In this document: piece by piece, positions 22,757 through 27,823 of the stretch
Numbering within the stretch: position 1 is the first letter of the stretch
Layout of the letters: each line of letters starts with the position of its first letter
NCBI GenBank assembly: GCA_020444165.1
Contig: JAHLLK010000076.1
Location: 1-27,823 of the forward strand
Source of the DNA: Deltaproteobacteria bacterium
Lineage (GTDB): Bacteria > Desulfobacterota > Desulfarculia > Desulfarculales > Desulfarculaceae
DNA: 27,823 bases
Direction of reading: 5' to 3'
Notes under the pieces: model-generated
What the model was told of the DNA's origin: nothing
What the model saw: the letters and a program-made list of their open reading frames with translations, nothing else
The model's database searches: none
Position numbers and translations under genes: made by a program

Positions 22757-22844
22757 AATATGAAGTTTTTTGGGGGATGGGGGGTGTGGGGGGAAGGGGT
22801 CCTTTTCACAAAAATGGACCCCTTCCCCCCACATCTTCCAACTC
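22757..22844 (-). terminator. Dispersed hairpin element, copy 2 (3' end of the EAL-CBS-GGDEF gene)
   Basis: A perfect 18-bp stem, 22785-22802 with 22816-22833, is extended by a T/A run with one bulge. Read on the minus strand it begins GGAGTTGGAAGATGTGGGG right after the stop codon of the preceding gene. It has the same TTTTTGTGAA loop core as copy 1 and ends with CCCCCC then CAAAAAACTTCATATT. The inner part of the stem differs from copy 1 on both arms, yet pairing is kept. Confidence 0.7.
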
Positions 22845-25193
22845 CTACCCCACCCCGCAGGCCAGATTTTCTTCCCCGCTTTCCACCGGGCCCAGGGGGG
22901 CGCGGCGGTCGCGCACCCAGACGCTGCCGGGGCGGCTTTTGGCGTAGCGTTTGACCTCGGCGGCCCGGCGGCCGACCTCGCTCAGCTCGCAGCGGCCTTG
23001 GCAGTCCACGATGCCCAGGCTGACGCTGCACAGGGGGAAGCGGCCTTTGCGCCCTTCCCGGTCCTGGCCTTCCACGTAGCCCCGGGCCAGGTCCGGGGCG
23101 CGGTAGAGCCGGGGGGCCAGGCGGGTGAACAGCCGCACCACCGAGGTGCACAGACGCTCGGCTCGTGCGGGCTGGGTGATGACCACGAAATCGTCGCCGC
23201 CCACATGGCCCAGGAAGCTGCCTTCGTCGCCGTGGCGCCCCAGGGCCCAGCGGAGGATGTCCGCCAGCAGGATGATCATGCGGTCGCCCTGCTCAAAGCC
23301 GTAGGTGTCGTTGTAGATCTTGAAATGGTCCAGGTCCACGTAGATGAAGCTCACCGGATCGGACCCCTGGCAGCGGCGGCTGGTCTCGGTCTCCAGGGAG
23401 AGGCCGCCGGGCAGGCCGGTCAGGGGGCTGGCTCCCTTGGCCACCTCCACCTGCATGCGGGCCAGGGCGTCCAGCATCTTCTGCACGCTGACGATGCCCG
23501 TGAAGATGTTGTCCTCAGTTACGATAATATGGTCGTAAATCTTAAACCTGTCGCGGCTGGTGGCCAGGGCGGCCACCTGCTCCACCGGGGTGGAGCCGTC
23601 CACGATCAGCGGCGCGTCATCCATGACCCGCTCCACGGGGCGCTCGTAGTACAGCGCCGTGCCAAAGTAGGTGCCGAGCGTGCGGTCCAGGCTGTGGCTC
23701 ATCACCAGGCCCACGGGCCGCTGGTCCTCCACCACCACCACCCCGCTGATGGGGTGGTTGTCCAAGAGGCCCTTGACCTGGCGCACCTTGGCCCCGGGGC
23801 CCACCTGGGCCGCGGCCTCGGCCAGCTCGCGCACGGCCAGGGAGCGGGAGCGCAGCGCCTGGTCTTTCTGGGGCGAGGGCAGGCGGAAGGGCAGCTCGCG
23901 GCCGGGCCGGGGCTTGGGCCGGTCTGGGCGGGCCAGGTGAAAGCCCTGGCCGAAATGCACCCCCATGGCCATGAGGCTGGACAGCTCGGTGGGGGTCTCG
24001 ATGCCCTCGGCCACGATGGCCGAGCCGATTTTGTTGGCGAAGGTGACCAGGGTTTCCAAGAGGGCCCGCTGCACCGGGTTGTAGTCGATGCCCTGCACCA
24101 GGCTCATGTCCACCTTGATGTAGTCGGGCCGCACCCGGGCCAGGCGCGACAGGCCGGAGTAGCCGGTGCCCACGTCGTCGATGGCCACCAGATAGCCCTG
24201 GGCCCGGTAGTGCTCCAGGGTGCGGTCGAACAGGGTGAAATCCCGGATGGAGTGGCGCTCGGTGATCTCGAACACCACGTTGGAGGGCCGGAGCCCGTGG
24301 CGGTCCAACAGCTCCAGGGTCTCGCCGCTCTTGAACTGGGGGTCGCCCAGGGTGTGGGGGTGGATGTTCAGGAACAATTTCTGGCCCGGGGCCAGGCCGC
24401 CCAGGCCGCTCACCGCCCGCTCGCGGCAGACCCGCTCCAACTGGAAGATGGAGCCCACCTCCTCGGCAAAGTCAAAGAGGATCTTGGGGGAGGTGAAATG
24501 GCTGTCCCGGGGGCCGCGGGCCAGGGCTTCCCAGCCCAGCACCTCGCCGTCCGCCAGGTTCACGATGGGCTGGTAGACCGCGTGCAAGAGCGGCTCCTCG
24601 ATGACCCGGCGGAACTCGGTCATGAGCCCCAGGCCCCGGGCGTCCAGGGAGCGTTCCGCCGCTTGGCGGGCGTCGCCCAGGGCGGTGAAGATGAGGCTTT
24701 CCAGGTCGTGGCCGGGGTGGCTCTCCACCAGGGCCGGGCCCACCTCCACCCCCAGGCTCTGGCCGGTGAGCCGCACCACCTCCTGGTTGAGCTGGTTGCG
24801 GGTGCGGAGCTTCAGGGCCAGGGCCAGGTCCAGGGCGTGCTGCATGAACAGGCCGCGGCCCTCCAACAGCACCAGGTAGGAGTGGTTGTCCACGGTTTCC
24901 AGATGGCAGGCGGCGTCGGGGGGCAGCACCTCGGGCAACAATTCTGCCAGGATGCTCCCCAACTGCTGGGCGATGGCCTCGCCGGCCTCGCCGCCGTAGA
25001 GCCGGGCGAACAGGGAGTGGCCGGTTACGCTGATCCAGAAGAGCACCAGGGGATCGCCGTTTTCCAGGAGGTCCTCCAGCCGGGAGCGGACGGGGGCCTG
25101 TAGAAAGCGGAAGGTGTGAGGCGTGGGGCGGTGACGCGGCACGGTGTGACTCCAACTCATGCCTCTGCCCACGGGGGACAGCTCGGTCTGCAT
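22845..25193 (-). CDS. Cyclic-di-GMP signalling protein, EAL-CBS-CBS-GGDEF
   Basis: This 782-residue cytoplasmic protein has no membrane segments. The N-terminal ~190 residues look like a degenerate GGDEF-type domain (DNHSYLVLLEG at the signature position). The EAL phosphodiesterase domain (about 205-435) keeps its catalytic set: E222 in GWEALARG, Asn in LFLNIHP, Glu in FEITERH, the DD pair in AIDDVGTGYS, Lys in YIKVDM, Glu in VAEGIET, and Gln in GQGFHLA. It therefore probably hydrolyses c-di-GMP. A CBS-domain pair (about 455-575) is a likely nucleotide sensor. The C-terminal GGDEF domain has GGDDF (665-669) in place of GG[DE]EF, so synthesis may be weak or lost and the domain may act as a GTP sensor. 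The ATG at 25193 has GGAAGGAA upstream. It is divergent from transketolase and followed immediately by a dispersed hairpin. Confidence 0.92.
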   Translation of the reverse strand: MQTELSPVGRGMSWSHTVPRHRPTPHTFRFLQAPVRSRLEDLLENGDPLVLFWISVTGHSLFARLYGGEAGEAIAQQLGSILAELLPEVLPPDAACHLETVDNHSYLVLLEGRGLFMQHALDLALALKLRTRNQLNQEVVRLTGQSLGVEVGPALVESHPGHDLESLIFTALGDARQAAERSLDARGLGLMTEFRRVIEEPLLHAVYQPIVNLADGEVLGWEALARGPRDSHFTSPKILFDFAEEVGSIFQLERVCRERAVSGLGGLAPGQKLFLNIHPHTLGDPQFKSGETLELLDRHGLRPSNVVFEITERHSIRDFTLFDRTLEHYRAQGYLVAIDDVGTGYSGLSRLARVRPDYIKVDMSLVQGIDYNPVQRALLETLVTFANKIGSAIVAEGIETPTELSSLMAMGVHFGQGFHLARPDRPKPRPGRELPFRLPSPQKDQALRSRSLAVRELAEAAAQVGPGAKVRQVKGLLDNHPISGVVVVEDQRPVGLVMSHSLDRTLGTYFGTALYYERPVERVMDDAPLIVDGSTPVEQVAALATSRDRFKIYDHIIVTEDNIFTGIVSVQKMLDALARMQVEVAKGASPLTGLPGGLSLETETSRRCQGSDPVSFIYVDLDHFKIYNDTYGFEQGDRMIILLADILRWALGRHGDEGSFLGHVGGDDFVVITQPARAERLCTSVVRLFTRLAPRLYRAPDLARGYVEGQDREGRKGRFPLCSVSLGIVDCQGRCELSEVGRRAAEVKRYAKSRPGSVWVRDRRAPLGPVESGEENLACGVG

Positions 25194-25756
25194 CAGGCTG
25201 GGTTCCTTCCATAATCCGGGCGGCCGGCCGGGCGCGGCCGACGCCCTGGAGGGGCTTAGATCGGTTATTCCAGGAGTTTACGAGACATATTGGAACACGT
25301 GAAGGTTACGAAAACGTGACGGCCGCGCGAAAAGGCGGGGGAGAATCCCCGGCCCCGGAGCCGGAGGAGCGGAAGGGTCCGGCCGGGCCGCGAGGATGCC
25401 GGGAAGGCAGCCCCGGCCGGCGCCGGTCGAAAGGCCGGGACCCCGGGGGGCGAGCCTCGCGGCCGGGTCTTTACCTGGCCAGGTTTGTATGGTAGCAATG
25501 AGACCGGATCGAACCGGACGATACCGCCCCGGCCTGGCGGCCGGCGGGAGGCTACGGACCGGCCTTTGATCCCCGCAAGTCCCCTGCATCCGAGCTGTAA
25601 TGCATAAACCGCGGCCAGAACCCCGGCGCGCCCCGGGCTCCGGCCGCTCTTGTCACGGGCCGGCCGCCATCGGCCCGGGGCTGCCAACCGCATTCCTGCG
25701 CCGCGCGGACCCGGCCTCCGCCCCCGCCGGCTCCGCCTTTTGCGAGGAGAACCGTC
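25194..25756. other. Divergent intergenic region between the EAL-CBS-GGDEF and transketolase genes
   Basis: There is no credible gene in 563 bp. It contains an A+T-richer segment at 25260-25320 in which TTACGA and ACGTGA each occur twice. A long G+C-rich stretch with several inverted repeats follows (25335-25450). A perfect 12-bp palindrome ACCTGGCCAGGT lies at 25473-25484, and CCGGATCGA / CCGGACGAT recur side by side near 25504-25521. Promoters for both divergent genes must lie here, and the palindrome is a candidate operator. I saw no match to c-di-GMP, cobalamin, TPP or glycine riboswitch core motifs. Confidence 0.4.
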
Positions 25757-27763
25757 ATGAGCCAAGAGGATCGCCGCCTGGATCAGCTCTCGGTGAGCAC
25801 CATCCGCATGCTGGCCGCGGACATGGTGGAAAAAGCCAACTCCGGGCACCCGGGCATGCCCTTGGGGGCCGCGCCCATGGCCTATGTGCTGTGGTCCCGC
25901 TTCCTCCGCCACAACCCGGCCGACCCGGCCTGGGCCAACCGGGACCGCTTCATCCTGAGCGCCGGCCACGGCTCGGCCCTGTTGTACGCCCTGTTGCACC
26001 TGACCGGCTATGACCTGAGCCTGGACGACCTGAAGGACTTCCGCCAGTGGGAGAGCCGCACCCCGGGCCATCCGGAGTACGGCGTGACCCCGGGGGTGGA
26101 GTGCACCACCGGGCCCCTGGGCCAGGGCTTCACCATGGGAGTGGGCATGGCCCTGGCCGAGCGCTTCCTGGCCGAAGAGTTCAACCGCCCCGGCCTGGAC
26201 CTGCTGGACCACTACACCTACGCCATCGTGTCCGACGGCGACCTCATGGAGGGCGCGGCCAGCGAGGCCGCCAGCCTGGCCGGGGCCCTGGGCCTGGGCA
26301 AGCTCATCTATCTATATGACGACAACCACATCTCCATCGAGGGCGGCACCGAGCTGACCTTCACGGAGAACGTGAACATGCGCTTCGAGGCCTACGGCTG
26401 GCACACCCTGTCCGTGGCCGACGGCAACGACTTGGAAGCCATCGCCGCGGCGATCACCGCGGCCCAACAGGTGACCGACCGCCCCAGCCTCATCAAGATC
26501 ACCACCCACATCGGCTGGGGCACCAGCAAGGTGGATTCGCCCTCCTGCCACGGCGAGCCCCTGGGGGCCCAGTGCCTGTTGGATTCCCGCAAGGCCATCG
26601 CCTGGCCCGAGGAGCCGTTCCACCTACCGGTCGAGGTCAAGGCCCACCTGGGCCGGGCCCGGGAGCGCGGCGCGAGGGCGCAGCAGGCCTGGCAGGACCT
26701 GGCGGCCAAGTTTGAGGCGGCCGACCCCGCGGCGGCGGCGCGCTTCCAGGAACAGATGGCCGGCCGCCTGCCCGCGGACTGGGACGCCGAAGTCCCGGGG
26801 TTCGCCGCGGCCGACGGCTCCCTGGCCACCCGGGCGGCCAGCGGCAAGGTCTTGAACGGCCTGGCCAAGCGGGTGCCGAACCTGGTGGGCGGCTCGGCCG
26901 ACCTGGCCCCCTCCACCAAGACCGTCATCGCCGGCAGCCCGGACCTGCGGCCCGGCCAACCCGCCGGCGGCCGCAACCTCCGCTTCGGGGTGCGGGAGCT
27001 GGGCATGACCGGGGTGGTCAACGGCATGGCCCTGCACGGCGGGGTGCTGCCCTACGGGGCCACCTTCTTCGTGTTCTCGGACTTCATGCGCCCCGCCCTG
27101 CGGCTCGCGGCCCTCCAAGGCTGCCACGCCATCTTCGTCCTCACCCACGACTCCATCGGGGTGGGCGAGGACGGCCCCACCCACCAGCCGGTGGAGCAGC
27201 TCATGAGCCTCCGGCTCATGCCCGGCCTCACCATCCTGCGCCCGGCCGACGCCAATGAGACCGCCGCGGCCTGGAAGACCGCGCTGCTCCGCCAGGGGCC
27301 GACCGTGCTGGTGCTCTCCCGCCAGGGGCTCCCCATCCTGGACCCGGCTACCCATCCCGTGGCCGCGGGCGTGCCCCGGGGCGGCTATGTGCTGGCCGAC
27401 TGCGAGGGCGCCCCCGAGGTGCTCCTCGTGGGCACCGGCAGCGAGGTGCACCTCTGCCTGGGGGCCCAGGCGGAACTGGCCGGCCTGGGCATCCGGGCCC
27501 GGGTGGTGTCCCTGCCTTCCTTTGAACTGTTCTACGAACAGGACCAGGCCTACCGTGACCAGGTGCTGCCCCCGGTGGTGACCGCCCGGGTGGCCGTGGA
27601 GGCGGGGGTCACCCTGGGCTGGGAGCGCATAGTGGGCGATCACGGCGCCATCATCGGCCTGGACCGCTTCGGCGCCTCGGCCCCGGGCAAGGTGGTGCAG
27701 GCCGAGCTGGGCTTCACCGTGGCCAACGTCACCGCCAAAGCCCGGCAGGTGCTGGGGCGGTAA
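25757..27763 (+). CDS. tkt: Transketolase
   Basis: This thiamine-diphosphate enzyme of the pentose phosphate pathway transfers two-carbon units between ketose and aldose phosphates. The full-length 668-residue product is typical of bacterial transketolases. Motifs in order are: [12 protein letters not shown] with a substrate/TPP-contacting His, [27 protein letters not shown], and the TPP/metal motif [27 protein letters not shown], a HGEPLG segment, RFGVRELGM with the catalytic glutamate, and [20 protein letters not shown] follow. All three transketolase domains are complete. The ATG is supported by GAGGAGA about 8 nt upstream. It appears as a single gene with its own promoter in the preceding 560-bp gap and is followed by copy 3 of the dispersed hairpin. 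Confidence 0.97.
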   Translation: MSQEDRRLDQLSVSTIRMLAADMVEKANSGHPGMPLGAAPMAYVLWSRFLRHNPADPAWANRDRFILSAGHGSALLYALLHLTGYDLSLDDLKDFRQWESRTPGHPEYGVTPGVECTTGPLGQGFTMGVGMALAERFLAEEFNRPGLDLLDHYTYAIVSDGDLMEGAASEAASLAGALGLGKLIYLYDDNHISIEGGTELTFTENVNMRFEAYGWHTLSVADGNDLEAIAAAITAAQQVTDRPSLIKITTHIGWGTSKVDSPSCHGEPLGAQCLLDSRKAIAWPEEPFHLPVEVKAHLGRARERGARAQQAWQDLAAKFEAADPAAAARFQEQMAGRLPADWDAEVPGFAAADGSLATRAASGKVLNGLAKRVPNLVGGSADLAPSTKTVIAGSPDLRPGQPAGGRNLRFGVRELGMTGVVNGMALHGGVLPYGATFFVFSDFMRPALRLAALQGCHAIFVLTHDSIGVGEDGPTHQPVEQLMSLRLMPGLTILRPADANETAAAWKTALLRQGPTVLVLSRQGLPILDPATHPVAAGVPRGGYVLADCEGAPEVLLVGTGSEVHLCLGAQAELAGLGIRARVVSLPSFELFYEQDQAYRDQVLPPVVTARVAVEAGVTLGWERIVGDHGAIIGLDRFGASAPGKVVQAELGFTVANVTAKARQVLGR

Positions 27764-27771
27764 GATTCTTT

Positions 27772-27823
27772 CGGAGGAAGAGGAAGATGTGGGGGGAAGG
27801 ACCCTTTTTTGAAAAAAAGGGTC
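27772..27823 (+). terminator. Dispersed hairpin element, copy 3, cut by the window edge (3' end of tkt)
   Basis: After the tkt stop codon comes CGGAGGAAGAGGAAGATG, then GTGGGGGGAAGGACCC, a T-run, and the beginning of the returning arm (AAAAAAAGGGTC) up to the last base. Lead-in and outer stem match copies 1 and 2. The innermost arms GACCCTTTTTT / AAAAAAAGGGTC already pair, and the remaining arm and 3' flank lie outside the window. Confidence 0.65.

Noticed and set aside
22544..22834. Small protein starting MWGEGVHF at the ATG inside hairpin copy 2
   Set aside because: The GGAG...ATGTGG lead-in of the hairpin family resembles a start site, but the frame runs through the hairpin into non-coding DNA. 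The corresponding frames at the other copies are unrelated beyond the first few residues.
25260..25756. Riboswitch (c-di-GMP, cobalamin, TPP or glycine) upstream of tkt or the EAL-CBS-GGDEF gene
   Set aside because: Compared by eye with the core consensus motifs of these classes on both strands; none was found. The hairpins there are explained by high G+C.

Overview
The DNA is strongly G+C rich with a matching third-position codon bias. It carries a TRAP dicarboxylate-type transporter, a very large hybrid sensor kinase, an ADP-forming acyl-CoA synthetase, an EAL-CBS-GGDEF protein and an arylsulfatase. I infer a Gram-negative, probably anaerobic member of the Desulfobacterota (former Deltaproteobacteria, Desulfarculales-like). 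No 16S or other strict marker is present, so this placement is an inference. Codon bias looks uniform and I see no transposase, integrase, phage gene, tRNA or CRISPR array. The window reads as ordinary chromosome with unusually structured intergenic DNA.

Layout. Positions 1-340 hold an 85-bp tandem repeat that runs off the left edge. 597-3477 is a complete TRAP operon (dctP, dctQ, dctM). It is followed on the same strand by a CHASE4-HAMP-PAS-PAS hybrid histidine kinase (3754-6726), a MarC-family membrane protein (6844-7425) and a small SAM methyltransferase (7609-8166). A minus-strand block follows. In transcription order it has a histone-deacetylase-family amidohydrolase (14047-13013), a secreted protein of five ~85-residue repeats (12867-11506), a YcgL-domain protein (11322-11062) and a periplasmic arylsulfatase (10603-8264) ending at a canonical terminator. 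A 700-bp intergenic region (14048-14745) with several nested inverted repeats separates this block from a plus-strand CLC chloride channel (14746-16572). Next come a two-helix membrane protein, an ADP-forming acyl-CoA synthetase and a P-loop/DRTGG protein (16813-20699). A bidirectional terminator separates these from a convergent minus-strand pair, a molybdopterin oxidoreductase and a glyoxylate-reductase-like enzyme (22505-20821). The window closes with an EAL-CBS-GGDEF protein (minus, 25193-22845) divergent from a transketolase (25757-27763).

How the genes work together. The TRAP operon is a self-contained uptake system, and the adjacent membrane sensor kinase may regulate it or respond to a related signal. 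The acyl-CoA synthetase and the P-loop/DRTGG gene are 3 bp apart and are probably one energy-metabolism unit (acyl-CoA to acid plus ATP). The molybdoenzyme and dehydrogenase are 2 bp apart and co-transcribed.

The most notable non-coding signals are as follows. (1) A dispersed hairpin family has three copies, each directly after a stop codon and in the same orientation relative to the gene it follows, with stem sequences that differ but still pair. (2) A three-helix structured element lies at 14189-14305. (3) A 75-bp-spaced pair of direct repeats in front of the CLC gene shows a compensatory base-pair change. (4) The 85-bp tandem array at the left edge contains internal hairpins. Three genes appear to start with TTG, each supported by a well-placed ribosome binding site.
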